From Lacibacter sediminis (GTDB lineage: Bacteria > Bacteroidota > Bacteroidia > Chitinophagales > Chitinophagaceae), in NCBI RefSeq assembly GCF_014168535.1, contig NZ_CP060007.1:1364001-1428000 (forward strand): 64,000 bases of DNA. Direction: 5' to 3'. This document shows, piece by piece, positions 9,383 to 18,752 of the stretch. Made by a program: the position numbers and the translations under genes. Each line of letters starts with the position of its first letter. Position 1 is the first letter of the stretch. A model generated the notes under the pieces. The model had not been told where the DNA came from. It was given only the letters and a program-made list of their open reading frames with translations, and ran no database searches.

Positions 9383-9517
9383 ATGAAAACTGAAATCCCC
9401 AAAACAAAAGCAAGAGCGCTATCTAACAATCCCGAGCTGACTATTTGGTTACTTCGTGTAGGATTAGTTACACTCTATGTAGTACTCTACATCTTTAAGA
9501 AAAAACTCTATCTATAA
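9383..9517 (+). CDS. 44-residue single-span membrane peptide
   Basis: ATG at 9383, TAA at 9515-9517. The peptide starts MKTEIPKTKARALSNNPEL, has one membrane span (about 20-38, with IWLLRVGLVTLYVVLYIF split by one Arg), and ends KKKLYL. The basic N-terminal half and Lys-rich end frame the span in a plausible topology. It is preceded by an A-rich stretch typical of Bacteroidota translation starts. It sits between an outer-membrane barrel gene and the tandem RNA elements, whose first copy starts 7 bases after its stop. No family is recognised; a spurious frame is possible. Confidence 0.55.
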   Translation: MKTEIPKTKARALSNNPELTIWLLRVGLVTLYVVLYIFKKKLYL

Positions 9518-9523
9518 CTTCTT

Positions 9524-9631
9524 AAGCAAAGTATGCAATAAACGTTAGTCCGTACCCTTCTCATAATGTTCCAATCCTGTGAAAATCCAGTGAGAACCAG
9601 CGACCGATATTTATTTCACCATGCTTTGCTT
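9524..9631 (+). ncRNA. Structured repeat element, copy 1 of 3
   Basis: The ends pair: AAGCAAAGTATG (9524-9535) with CATGCTTTGCTT (9620-9631), 12 pairs including one G-T. A second helix joins AATAAA (9537-9542) to TTTATT (9610-9615), and an apical helix joins TTCTCA (9558-9563) to TGAGAA (9591-9596). The 3' end runs into a T-rich tract. No reading frame spans it. Strand is inferred from the downstream T-runs and the terminator at 9962. Confidence 0.65.
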
Positions 9632-9670
9632 ATTCTTTTAATTACATCAACTATCAATATGTAAACTCTT

Positions 9671-9782
9671 TGAACAAAGTATGCAATAAACGTTAATCCG
9701 TACCCCTTTTCTCAATTTTATCTAATCTTGAGAAAAAGAAAAAGAGAACCAGATCGATATTTATTTCACCATGCTTTGTTCA
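9671..9782 (+). ncRNA. Structured repeat element, copy 2 of 3
   Basis: Ends TGAACAAAGTATG and CATGCTTTGTTCA pair over 13 positions. Relative to copy 1 the outer stem has changed on both sides (AAGC/GCTT to GAAC/GTTC), i.e. compensatory substitutions. The AATAAA/TTTATT helix is kept, and the apical helix is remade as TTTTCTCAA/TTGAGAAAA. Eight T follow at 9783-9790, so the closed outer stem plus T-run could act as this unit's own terminator. Confidence 0.65.
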
Positions 9783-9822
9783 TTTTTTTTCCAGTGTAAA
9801 CCAAGACAATTTCCAATGATTT

Positions 9823-9930
9823 GGCAAAGTATGTAATAAACGTTAGTCCGAAACCCTTTCTCAAGTTTCCAATCCTGTGAAAATCTAAAGAGAGAACCCT
9901 GGACGGATATTTATTTCATCATGCTTTGCT
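9823..9930 (+). ncRNA. Structured repeat element, copy 3 of 3
   Basis: Ends GGCAAAGTATG and CATGCTTTGCT pair over 11 positions including two G-T pairs. AATAAA/TTTATT is conserved; TCCG (9847-9850) can pair with CGGA (9904-9907), extending the second helix. The apical part keeps TTTCTC/GAGAGAA, and the loop shares CCAATCCTGTGAAAATC with copy 1. It is followed by the terminator at 9962. Confidence 0.65.
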
Positions 9931-9961
9931 TTGTTTCTCTTGGTCCGTACTCTATCCTGTT

Positions 9962-9991
9962 GCCCCCCATTGGTTCGGGGGGCTTTTTTTT
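9962..9991 (+). terminator. Intrinsic terminator closing the RNA-element array
   Basis: GCCCCCC (9962-9968) pairs with GGGGGGC (9977-9983), followed by eight T. Reading on the minus strand there is no T-run after the hairpin, so it serves plus-strand transcription and not uvrA, whose stop is at 9994. Confidence 0.85.
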
Positions 9992-9993
9992 AC

Positions 9994-12828
9994 CTATAAT
10001 TCAACCTTTAAAAATCTTGCGGTGTGACTTGCTTTACAGTTGAGTAATTCTTCGGGTGTTCCTTCAAACAAAATTTCACCACCACCATCACCACCTTCGG
10101 GTCCTAAATCAATTATATGATCAGCAACTTTTATTACATCCATATTGTGCTCAATTACTAATACTGTATTGCCTCTATCGGTTAATTTATTCAATACATC
10201 AAGCAAGTGTTGAATATCCTGGAAGTGTAAACCTGTAGTTGGCTCATCGAGAATATAAAATGTTTTGCCGGTATCTTTCTTTGCAAGTTCGGTTGATAGT
10301 TTTACACGTTGCGCTTCTCCACCACTTAACGTAACAGCACTTTGGCCGAGTGTGATGTAACCAAGTCCAACATCTTCCAATACTTTTATTTTGCGATAGA
10401 GGTATGGAACAGGTTGAAAGAATTCAACTGCTTCTTCAACTGTCATATCCAACACATCAGCAATTGATTTTCCTTTGTAACGGATTTCAAGTGTTTCACG
10501 ATTGTAACGTTTGCCATTACATTTTTCACAATGCACATATACATCAGGTAAGAAATTCATTTCAATTACACGCATACCACCGCCTTCACATACGTCGCAT
10601 CTTCCTGTTTTTACATTAAAAGAAAAACGACCTGCATTATAACCCCTGATCTTTGCTTCAGGCACTGCAGAAAATAATGTTCTGATCTCAGTAAAGAAAC
10701 CGCAATAGGTGGCGGGATTACTTCTTGGTGTTCGTCCAATAGGCGACTGATCAATTTCAATCACCTTATCAATATGTTCCAATCCTTTAATGCTTTTGTA
10801 AGGCATTGGATTTGCTTTTGACTCATAGCAATATTTGCTGAGAATAGGATAGAGTGTTTCGTTGATGAGTGTACTCTTGCCACTGCCACTAACACCCGTA
10901 ACAACAATCAGTTTGCCCAATGGAAATTTCGCACTCACGTTGTTGAGATTGTTACCACTTGCTCCTTTTAATTCGATGTGTTTGCCATTGCCTTTTCTTC
11001 GTTCTGTTGGAACGGCAATTGATTTGATCCCGTTTAAATATTTGGCAGTATCACTTTTTGATTCGAGCACATCTTTTGGTGATCCGGCAGATACAATTGT
11101 TCCACCATGTTTACCAGCTTGCGGACCAACATCAATCAAATGATCAGCCGCAAGCATGATGTCTTTATCATGTTCAACTACCAACACGCTGTTACCAACG
11201 TCACGAAGATTTTTTAATGCTTCGATCAACCGATGATTATCACGTTGATGCAAACCAATACTCGGTTCATCTAAAATATAAGTGATGCCCTGCAGTTGAG
11301 ATCCGATCTGCGTTGCCAAACGTATACGCTGACTTTCGCCACCGCTTAGCGTTCTGCTCGAACGATTTAATGTTAGATAAGTTAAACCAACATTCAATAA
11401 AAACTGTAATCGTTCCCTGATCTCCTTCAACACATCTTTGGCGATTGCTGCCTGTTTATTACTGATGCGTAATTCCAGTCCGTCAAACCAGGCAGCAAGA
11501 TTATCAAGATTGAGTTCACTTAACTCAGCAATATTGCGGTCTTCAATTTTAAACCAGAGACTTTCTTTTTTCAATCTGGCGCCATTGCAGCTGCCACATG
11601 TTTGTAATGTCATGAATTGTGTCACCCATTCACGCAAACCTTCTGTGCTTTGTGCAGAAACAAACCAACGCTTCAACATGGGGATGATGCCTTCGTAACT
11701 GCCAGTGTATTCATGCGGAACCGTTTCATCACTTGCATCAACTTCCAATGTTGCACTGATATTTTTATCACCGAATAATAACAGGTCCAGTTGCTCTTTT
11801 GGAAGATTCTTTACCGGCACATCTAATTTAATCTTATACTTTTTTGCAAAAGCGATCACTTGTTGAAACACACTCGCATCTCTTTCTTCACCCAGTGGAG
11901 CAATGCCACCTTCTTTTACAGTTAGTGTTTGATCAGGAAGTACTAACTCCATATCAATTGTGTAAACATTACCCAATCCTTTGCAGGTTGGGCATGCGCC
12001 ATAAGGAGAGTTAAATGAGAATGCATTGGGTGATGGTTCTTCATAACTCAGCCCTGTATCCTCACACATCAATTGTTTTGAATAAGAAACAACGCCAGTC
12101 TTTTCTGTTTCAATGAACATCAGGTCTTTTCCGATCTTCAATGTTTGTTGTACACTTTGGCTGATGCGTACACGAAAATCGTCACTCACTTTTAAACGAT
12201 CAACCACTACTTCAATATCGTGGATCTTATAACGATCGACCTGCATCTTTGGAGTAATATCCTGTATCTCACCATCAACCCTCACTTTTACATAACCTTT
12301 TTTACGGATGTCTTCAAATAATTCACGATAATGTCCTTTACGTCCACGAACCAACGGAGCAAGTAAAGAAACTTTCTGTCCATCAAAGCGATTAAAAATA
12401 TTCTCTACAATTTCTTCTTCGCTCCACTTCACCATTTTCTTACCCGTGTTATACGAATAGGCATCACTTGCTCTTGCATAAAGAAGGCGAAGGAAATCAT
12501 ACACTTCAGTAATGGTGCCTACAGTTGAGCGTGGATTTTTATTAGTGGTCTTTTGTTCAATGGAAATAACAGGAGAGAGGCCCGTGATCTTATCAACATC
12601 AGGCCGCTCCATATCACCCACAAACTGCCGTGCATAAGCGCCAAATGTTTCCATGTAGCGGCGTTGGCCTTCGGCATAAATGGTATCGAATGCCAGCGAT
12701 GATTTCCCACTTCCGCTGATACCGGTGATCACTACCAGTTTATTTTTAGGAATACTTACATCAATATTCTTGAGGTTGTGTACCCGTGCTCCCGATACTT
12801 CGATCTGATCATTAGTTGAGTCGCTCAT
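9994..12828 (-). CDS. uvrA: Excinuclease ABC subunit UvrA
   Basis: A 944-residue protein, the usual UvrA length, which finds bulky DNA damage and loads UvrB in nucleotide excision repair. Two ABC ATPase modules are visible. The first Walker A (GISGSGKSS) is near residue 36 and the second (GVSGSGKST) near 650, with signatures [11 protein letters not shown] and [11 protein letters not shown]. Zinc-finger pairs appear as [17 protein letters not shown] and CDVCEGGG...CEKCNG. A Shine-Dalgarno-like AGGAG precedes the ATG by a few bases, which is unusual for this phylum. It appears to be monocistronic. Confidence 0.97.
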   Translation of the reverse strand: MSDSTNDQIEVSGARVHNLKNIDVSIPKNKLVVITGISGSGKSSLAFDTIYAEGQRRYMETFGAYARQFVGDMERPDVDKITGLSPVISIEQKTTNKNPRSTVGTITEVYDFLRLLYARASDAYSYNTGKKMVKWSEEEIVENIFNRFDGQKVSLLAPLVRGRKGHYRELFEDIRKKGYVKVRVDGEIQDITPKMQVDRYKIHDIEVVVDRLKVSDDFRVRISQSVQQTLKIGKDLMFIETEKTGVVSYSKQLMCEDTGLSYEEPSPNAFSFNSPYGACPTCKGLGNVYTIDMELVLPDQTLTVKEGGIAPLGEERDASVFQQVIAFAKKYKIKLDVPVKNLPKEQLDLLLFGDKNISATLEVDASDETVPHEYTGSYEGIIPMLKRWFVSAQSTEGLREWVTQFMTLQTCGSCNGARLKKESLWFKIEDRNIAELSELNLDNLAAWFDGLELRISNKQAAIAKDVLKEIRERLQFLLNVGLTYLTLNRSSRTLSGGESQRIRLATQIGSQLQGITYILDEPSIGLHQRDNHRLIEALKNLRDVGNSVLVVEHDKDIMLAADHLIDVGPQAGKHGGTIVSAGSPKDVLESKSDTAKYLNGIKSIAVPTERRKGNGKHIELKGASGNNLNNVSAKFPLGKLIVVTGVSGSGKSTLINETLYPILSKYCYESKANPMPYKSIKGLEHIDKVIEIDQSPIGRTPRSNPATYCGFFTEIRTLFSAVPEAKIRGYNAGRFSFNVKTGRCDVCEGGGMRVIEMNFLPDVYVHCEKCNGKRYNRETLEIRYKGKSIADVLDMTVEEAVEFFQPVPYLYRKIKVLEDVGLGYITLGQSAVTLSGGEAQRVKLSTELAKKDTGKTFYILDEPTTGLHFQDIQHLLDVLNKLTDRGNTVLVIEHNMDVIKVADHIIDLGPEGGDGGGEILFEGTPEELLNCKASHTARFLKVEL

Positions 12829-12841
12829 AATTTTTCTCCTG

Positions 12842-12871
12842 CCGGTCGTTTACGACCGGACAGCGAATTTA
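12842..12871 (-). promoter_or_regulatory. uvrA promoter -7 box and 5' leader hairpin
   Basis: On the minus strand TAAATTCG (12864-12871) resembles the -7 box TAnnTTTG. Immediately downstream the transcript would begin with an 18-base palindromic hairpin CCGGTCG-TAAA-CGACCGG (12842-12859), then AGGAG and the ATG. The hairpin would sit at the very 5' end of the mRNA. Confidence 0.45.
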
Positions 12872-13113
12872 CCGTGAAATCCTTTACTAAAGTTATTAGG
12901 TTTTAGAATTGTCCTCCAATGGTTTTCAGAAGATTAGATGTTTAAACAAGCTAGGGACTTGAAGTAAGATACTTCAACGTAAATCGGTTAAGCCAATATT
13001 AATTAATTGTTATGTGGAAAACTAGGCTGTTTCGATATTTTGATTTGGCTCGCTTCATGCTAACTTAAACTTCAATTACGATCTGCCAATTATCAAAGCA
13101 AAAAACTTACACT

Positions 13114-13572
13114 ATGGGTATAGCCGTTTACAACGCCGTTCCAATGATTCTTCACGACGGTCAGAGAGAACATCGCTTCACCTTAAAATTAAGCCCCGCC
13201 ACCGAGAGCTTCCGCCTTGAAAGTGGAATGATCAAGCGCAGCATCTTCATTGGCAAACGCATGTTCAACCGTTTGTTCCAGTTTGTAAGAAACGAATATG
13301 GTTACACATTGGGACGCATTCAGTATGATGATGATCAAATGAAAAAAGGATCGGCAATTACGGAACAGCGTGACCAATTCAGGTTTACCATCAATGAACA
13401 GGATGGTATTGAAGTAATGCTGGAAAATGAAGCCGTACCACTAAAAAAGGTGTCAGCTACTATTCCGCTCCGTTACGAAAATGAGACAGAGAAAAAAGCG
13501 CACCTGCGTGCACTTATCCCGTCAGTACTTGCAGCATTGATTCTTACACGTGAAATACAACCGGCACTTTAA
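13114..13572 (+). CDS. Conserved-looking hypothetical cytosolic protein
   Basis: A 152-residue soluble protein without signal peptide or membrane span. It is rich in charged residues, with a basic segment around residues 46-56 (IKRSIFIGKRMFNR) and a C-terminal hydrophobic helix (ALIPSVLAALILTRE). The family is not recognised. Codon usage looks like the neighbours'. The 285-base gap upstream to uvrA holds a weak TTTG-N18-TAACTTAA promoter-like sequence (13039-13068) and nothing else I can name. The stop is followed by the riboswitch promoter, so it is transcribed separately from the met genes. Confidence 0.65.
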   Translation: MGIAVYNAVPMILHDGQREHRFTLKLSPATESFRLESGMIKRSIFIGKRMFNRLFQFVRNEYGYTLGRIQYDDDQMKKGSAITEQRDQFRFTINEQDGIEVMLENEAVPLKKVSATIPLRYENETEKKAHLRALIPSVLAALILTREIQPAL

Positions 13573-13592
13573 CAACTGTTAGCCAAAGAAAT

Positions 13593-13624
13593 TTTGCAGT
13601 TTGCAGTTTTTGCCGCTAACTTTG
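13593..13624 (+). promoter_or_regulatory. Promoter of the SAM-riboswitch transcript
   Basis: TTTG at 13593-13596, a 20-base spacer and TAACTTTG at 13617-13624: an exact match to the Bacteroidota consensus. The riboswitch begins about 40 bases downstream. Confidence 0.8.
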
Positions 13625-13663
13625 CAGCAGTTCTTTTAACACTGGTATTAAAATACCGGTTCG

Positions 13664-13773
13664 CTTATCAAGAAAGGCAGAGGGTAATGGCCCAATGAAG
13701 CCTTGGCAACCTCTCTCAATTGTTTTACAGTTGAAAGGAAGGTGCCAATTCCATCCTGAAAAGGGTAGATAAG
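13664..13773 (+). promoter_or_regulatory. SAM-I (S-box) riboswitch
   Basis: The S-box core is plain: CTTATCAAGA opening P1, AGAGGG, TGGCCCAATGAAGCC, GGCAACC, then GGAAGGTGCCAATTCC and the closing GATAAG of P1 (13768-13773). The family binds S-adenosylmethionine and usually shuts off methionine and SAM synthesis genes. Here a terminator follows at 13812. GATAAGTCAG at 13768-13777 can pair with CTGATATTATC at 13820-13830, inside the terminator, which gives a plausible antiterminator when SAM is absent. Confidence 0.95.
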
Positions 13774-13811
13774 TCAGATTTCAAGCTTAACAATGTTCAA
13801 TTACATAGCAA

Positions 13812-13845
13812 AAGCTCATCTGATATTATCGGATGAGCTTTTTTG
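13812..13845 (+). terminator. Riboswitch-controlled terminator
   Basis: AAGCTCATC (13812-13820) pairs with GATGAGCTT (13832-13840), followed by TTTTTGTTTT. It is the expected expression platform of the SAM-I riboswitch. Confidence 0.9.
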
Positions 13846-13970
13846 TTTTGAACAGGTTTGTTCTTACAACTGCTCTCCGTAAAATGTTTCTTAGATAGGT
13901 AAAAAAGAAAGGAGAAAAACAAAAAGCAGATGAAACAAACAAATGTTATTAAAAGCATTGACAAAACTTT

Positions 13971-13988
13971 TGCAAATGAGAATTTGCA
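13971..13988 (+). promoter_or_regulatory. Palindrome overlapping the -33 box of the second metY promoter
   Basis: TGCAAAT-GAGA-ATTTGCA is a perfect 7-4-7 inverted repeat. Its right arm contains the TTTG -33 box of the promoter at 13983-14014, the position expected for a repressor or activator site. Confidence 0.5.
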
Positions 13989-14014
13989 TAAATCAGTAAA
14001 GCCAACTACTTTTG
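13983..14014 (+). promoter_or_regulatory. Second promoter of the metY operon
   Basis: TTTG (13983-13986), 20-base spacer, TACTTTTG (14007-14014): exact consensus. It lies downstream of the riboswitch terminator, so transcripts from here escape SAM control. Predicted start is near 14020, about 12 bases before the Cys-rich leader ORF. Confidence 0.75.
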
Positions 14015-14031
14015 TTAGCCATACATACTTC

Positions 14032-14109
14032 ATGTACAACAGCAACAACAATACAAACATTTCTTTAACTGCAGCCATGCAGTGTTGTTGTATTTGTTGT
14101 ATGCCGTAA
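14032..14109 (+). CDS. Cysteine-rich leader peptide (25 residues) of the metY operon
   Basis: ATG at 14032, TAA at 14107-14109. The peptide begins MYNSNNNTNISLTAAMQ and ends CCCICCMP, so five of its last eight residues are Cys, encoded TGT TGT TGT ATT TGT TGT. It starts a few bases after the predicted transcription start. The stop codon lies in the loop of the hairpin 14098-14117. The early Asn-codon segment (AACAACAATACAA, 14044-14056) can also pair with the Cys-codon segment (TTGTATTTGTTGT, 14088-14100). By analogy with amino-acid attenuators, ribosome stalling at Cys codons under cysteine shortage probably sets expression of metY. Expression is not proven. Confidence 0.7.
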   Translation: MYNSNNNTNISLTAAMQCCCICCMP

Positions 14110-14117
14110 GGCATACA
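14098..14117 (+). promoter_or_regulatory. Hairpin at the leader-peptide stop codon (putative attenuator)
   Basis: TGTATGCC-GTAA-GGCATACA forms an eight-pair stem with a GNRA-type loop that holds the leader stop codon; TATCTTTT follows. A second small hairpin, CCCTG-CCTGT-CAGGG, is at 14130-14144, near a GGAGG sequence. Confidence 0.55.
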
Positions 14118-14190
14118 TATCTTTTCCGACCCTGCCTGTCAGGGAGGTACCACACACTTCTTCTTTTTTACTTAATTCTTCAATCATTAA

Positions 14191-15525
<1,335 letters not shown>

Positions 15526-15536
15526 TTTTTTGTGAC

Positions 15537-15640
15537 CAACGCAGGTGCTTCTGTGTGCCTGCGTTGTGTCATTCACTTATACGCTTTGCTCTTTTTTCAG
15601 CTGAATGACATACAGAACGATGCAGTGAGTGACACAACAA
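15537..15640 (+). repeat. metY-metX intergenic stem-loops with dispersed repeat
   Basis: CAACGCAGG (15537-15545) pairs with CCTGCGTTG (15558-15566). Overlapping it, GTTGTGTCATTCACTT (15563-15578) is the inverse, with one mismatch, of AGTGAGTGACACAAC at 15624-15638. A direct copy of this 15-mer recurs at 23699. These could fold into alternative hairpins between metY and metX. Confidence 0.6.
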
Positions 15641-15677
15641 CAGCTGATCCAATATTCAAAAAGATGATAAAATAGAA

Positions 15678-16730
15678 ATGTCGACACAAATTTTTACATA
15701 CAATAAACCATTCAGACTTGAGTCGGGAGCATTGCTCAATCAATATCATTTGGCCTATACAACGTTGGGTCAATTGAATGAAGCAAAAGACAATGCGGTA
15801 TGGATCTTTCATGCATTAACTGCCAACAGCGATCCGTCAGAATGGTGGAGTGGATTAGTTGGTGAAGGAAAGTTGTTTGATCCTGCAAAGCATTTTATTG
15901 TATGTGTGAACATGCCCGGCAGTGCTTATGGCAGTATTGGTCCGTTGGATATTAATCCGTTAACAGATGAGCCATACTATCACGATTTTCCCTGGTTTAC
16001 TACAAGGGATATGATCCGTGCATATGATCCGTTGCGCAAGTTTTTAGGTATTGAAAAAATATACATTGGTATTGGTGGCAGCATGGGCGGGCAACAATTA
16101 TTGGAGTGGGCCATTGAAGAACCGCAGTTGTTCGAACATATTATTCCCATTGCAACCAATGCGTATCATTCAGCATGGGGCATTGCATTCAATGCATCAC
16201 AACGTTTGGCCATTGAGGCAGATTCAACCTGGAAAAATAAAGCAGAAGATGCAGGTACTGAAGGTTTGAAAGCTGCCAGAAGTATTGCATTGCTTTCATA
16301 TCGTCATTATGATGCATACGGCATCAGTCAAATCGAAGAAAGCAATGATGTGTTGGAATCATTTAAAAGTGAATCATACCAACGTTACCAGGGCGATAAA
16401 TTAGTAAAGCGCTATAATGCGTTCAGTTATTATTTTCTCAGCAAAGGAATGGACTCACACAATGTTGGTCGGAGCCGCATTTCTATTGAAGGAGCGTTAA
16501 AAGAAATTACTGCAAGAACATTGGTGATCGGTATCAGTAATGATGTCTTGTTCCCGGTTAGTGAGCAACAGTTCCTGGCGAATACGATCAGCGGCGCAAG
16601 TTTTAAAAGTATTGAATCGTTTTATGGACATGATGGTTTCCTGTTGGAATACGATCAGATCAGCAAAGCCATCAATCAATTTTTACAGCAAACACAAAAA
16701 ACAGATTTAAAGAAACAATTAATCAAATAA
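15678..16730 (+). CDS. metX: Homoserine O-acetyltransferase
   Basis: A 350-residue alpha/beta-hydrolase-fold acyltransferase that transfers acetyl from acetyl-CoA to homoserine, the first committed step to methionine. The nucleophile is Ser135 in GGSMGGQ. The family signature GSAYGSIGPLDINP is at about 81-94, and the C-terminal histidine lies in YGHDGFL near 325. Length matches MetX. The product feeds MetY upstream, and homoserine comes from the dehydrogenase encoded one base downstream, so the three genes form an operon. Confidence 0.93.
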   Translation: MSTQIFTYNKPFRLESGALLNQYHLAYTTLGQLNEAKDNAVWIFHALTANSDPSEWWSGLVGEGKLFDPAKHFIVCVNMPGSAYGSIGPLDINPLTDEPYYHDFPWFTTRDMIRAYDPLRKFLGIEKIYIGIGGSMGGQQLLEWAIEEPQLFEHIIPIATNAYHSAWGIAFNASQRLAIEADSTWKNKAEDAGTEGLKAARSIALLSYRHYDAYGISQIEESNDVLESFKSESYQRYQGDKLVKRYNAFSYYFLSKGMDSHNVGRSRISIEGALKEITARTLVIGISNDVLFPVSEQQFLANTISGASFKSIESFYGHDGFLLEYDQISKAINQFLQQTQKTDLKKQLIK

Positions 16731-16731
16731 T

Positions 16732-17994
16732 ATGTCATCAGATAAACAATTGGTCATCGGACTGTTTGGATTTGGGGTAGTAGGAGAAGGTTTGTACAAA
16801 GTATTACAGCAAACACCATCATTGAATGCACGCATTAAAAAAGTGTGTATCAAGAATCCGAATAAAAAACGCAATGCTCCCGACGAGCTATTTACAACAG
16901 ATAGAGATGTATTACTCAACGATCCTGAAATTAATGTGATCGTAGAAGTGATCAACGAAAGTGAACCGGCTTTTTACATTGTATCAACTGCATTAAAGAG
17001 TGGAAAAGAAGTGGTGAGTGCCAGCAAGAAAATGATCGCTGAGCATTTACCTGAGTTATTAAAACTGCAAACTGAAACGGGTATCTCATTTTTATATGAA
17101 GCTTCGGCATGTGCATCGATTCCTGTTATCCGAAACCTGGAAGAGTATTATGATAATGATCTTTTGCATGGCATTCGTGGTATTGTAAACGGTAGCACCA
17201 ATTATATCCTCACAAAAATGTTTGAAGAGAAACTCGATTTCAAACAAGCGTTGTTACAGGCACAGCAATTAGGTTTTGCAGAAGCTGATCCAACTTTGGA
17301 TGTGGATGGCTGGGATGCAGTTAATAAATGGGTGATCCTGTTGTTGCATGCATACGGTATTGTTTCTCATCCGGATGATGTATTGTTCACCGGTATTCAA
17401 AATATTCAAGGTTCTGATGCGTCTGTTGGCCGTGAGAAAAATTTAGAGATTCGTTTGGTGGGACAGGCAAAGAAATTACAGAATGGTAAAGTCGCAGCCT
17501 TTGTATTACCGCAGTTTGTAAAGCATGATGATCATTTGAGTTTTGTAAAGAACGAATACAATGGAGCAGTAGTAGAAAGCTCTTTTTCTGATAAACAATT
17601 CTTCTATGGAAAAGGTGCAGGTTCGTTCCCAACTGCATCTGCGGTGTTGAGCGATATCTCTGCCTTGCGTTACGATTATAAATACGAGTATAAGAAACTG
17701 TATTACCATCAGCCAAACGAACTTACCAACGATTACTATCTGAAAGTATACCTCAGTTTCGATGATTGGAATTATATTCCTAAAGATAAGTTTGAGTGGA
17801 TCGAAGAATGGCATGCTGAAAGCGATCGTAAATATTTAGTCGGCGTGTTGCATGCAACAGAATTAAAAGAAAATAACTGGTGGAGAGAAAACGGTACATC
17901 ACTCATTCTTTCTCCCGAACCGATCATTGAAGATGTTGAGGTTCGTAAGTTGAAAAAAAAGAGTCTTGAATTAGCAGGCTTAAACTTTAATTGA
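16732..17994 (+). CDS. hom: Homoserine dehydrogenase
   Basis: A 420-residue NAD(P)-dependent dehydrogenase that makes homoserine from aspartate semialdehyde. The Rossmann motif GLFGFGVVGEG is at 10-20, and the substrate-binding region GIVNGSTNYILTKM and the DPTLDVDGWDA block lie near 145-190. No aspartokinase domain is fused. The last ~90 residues form a small C-terminal domain, probably regulatory. It starts one base after metX and ends two bases before cysH, so it is surely co-transcribed. Placing it here suggests a dedicated homoserine supply for methionine. Confidence 0.93.
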   Translation: MSSDKQLVIGLFGFGVVGEGLYKVLQQTPSLNARIKKVCIKNPNKKRNAPDELFTTDRDVLLNDPEINVIVEVINESEPAFYIVSTALKSGKEVVSASKKMIAEHLPELLKLQTETGISFLYEASACASIPVIRNLEEYYDNDLLHGIRGIVNGSTNYILTKMFEEKLDFKQALLQAQQLGFAEADPTLDVDGWDAVNKWVILLLHAYGIVSHPDDVLFTGIQNIQGSDASVGREKNLEIRLVGQAKKLQNGKVAAFVLPQFVKHDDHLSFVKNEYNGAVVESSFSDKQFFYGKGAGSFPTASAVLSDISALRYDYKYEYKKLYYHQPNELTNDYYLKVYLSFDDWNYIPKDKFEWIEEWHAESDRKYLVGVLHATELKENNWWRENGTSLILSPEPIIEDVEVRKLKKKSLELAGLNFN

Positions 17995-17996
17995 TC

Positions 17997-18731
17997 ATGA
18001 GTTTACAACAACAAATAACTGAACTGGAAAGTCTGCTGAAGGATAAAAATCCTGCACCAGCTTTGCAGTTGTTAAGCGAACGTTTTGAAGGCAATATCGT
18101 TTTTTCAACCAGCTTTGGTTTGGAAGATCAAGCCATCAGTCATTTGATCTTTTCCGAAAAATTGCCCATTGATGTGTTTACGCTTGACACCGGTCGTATG
18201 TTCACAGAAACATACAGCACCTGGCGCTCAACATTGGAAGCCTACAATCAACCAATTCATGCCTATTATCCCAATGCAGAAAAATTGCAGTCTTTTGTAA
18301 CGGAAAAAGGGCCGAATTCTTTTTACGAATCAACTGATAACAGAAAAGAATGTTGCGGTATTCGTAAAGTGGAACCATTGAAGCGTGCATTAAAGGGCAA
18401 ACAGCTTTGGATAACAGGTTTAAGGGCCGAACAAAGCCCTGATCGTCAATCAACCTCTCAACTTGAGTGGGACGAAGGCAACCAGATCATCAAGTTTCAT
18501 CCAATACTTCATTGGACATGGGATGAGTTGAATCTCTTCATCCGTGAAAATCATGTTCCCTACAATTCTTTACACGATAAAGGCTTTGTAAGCATTGGTT
18601 GCGCTCCCTGTACAAGAGCCATCCGCCCCGGCGAAGATTTCCGTGCCGGCCGCTGGTGGTGGGAGGATAAAAGCAACAAGGAATGCGGGTTGCACGTACA
18701 TACAGATGTAAGCCAAACGTCAAATTCCTGA
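17997..18731 (+). CDS. cysH: Adenylyl-sulfate (APS) reductase, assimilatory, iron-sulfur type
   Basis: A 244-residue protein from ATG at 17997; a TTG six bases earlier overlaps the hom stop. It reduces activated sulfate to sulfite with thioredoxin or glutaredoxin. The cluster ligands CC (119-120) in ECCGIRKVEPL and the pair Cys202/Cys205 in GCAPCTR mark the [4Fe-4S] group that prefers APS over PAPS. The catalytic cysteine is Cys230 in KECGLH. No APS kinase is encoded in the window, consistent with direct APS use. A palindrome follows the stop immediately. Confidence 0.92.
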   Translation: MSLQQQITELESLLKDKNPAPALQLLSERFEGNIVFSTSFGLEDQAISHLIFSEKLPIDVFTLDTGRMFTETYSTWRSTLEAYNQPIHAYYPNAEKLQSFVTEKGPNSFYESTDNRKECCGIRKVEPLKRALKGKQLWITGLRAEQSPDRQSTSQLEWDEGNQIIKFHPILHWTWDELNLFIRENHVPYNSLHDKGFVSIGCAPCTRAIRPGEDFRAGRWWWEDKSNKECGLHVHTDVSQTSNS

Positions 18732-18732
18732 T

Positions 18733-18752
18733 TTACGCAAATGTTTGCGTAA
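18733..18752 (+). promoter_or_regulatory. 20-bp palindrome between cysH and cysD
   Basis: TTACGCAAA-TG-TTTGCGTAA is a perfect 9-2-9 inverted repeat starting two bases after the cysH stop. No T-run follows, so an operator is as likely as a terminator. A second inverted repeat, AGGCG-TTTTG-CGCCT, follows at 18768-18782. Confidence 0.5.

Noticed and set aside
9524..9930. Integron attC sites or a CRISPR array
   Set aside because: Ends do not match attC core sites, there is no integrase, and the repeats are about 110 bases with internal variation, unlike CRISPR repeats and spacers.
9524..9930. 6S RNA
   Set aside because: Each unit is too short, three tandem copies are present, and the long central bubble of 6S RNA is not evident.
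10862..11143. Plus-strand frames inside uvrA
   Set aside because: They are antisense shadows of a well-conserved ABC ATPase; their Pro/Leu-rich translation follows from the uvrA codons.
13797..14114. Open frame of 105 codons on the minus strand across the riboswitch terminator and metY promoter region
   Set aside because: It runs antisense through a terminator, a consensus promoter and the leader ORF, and its translation has no family-like features.
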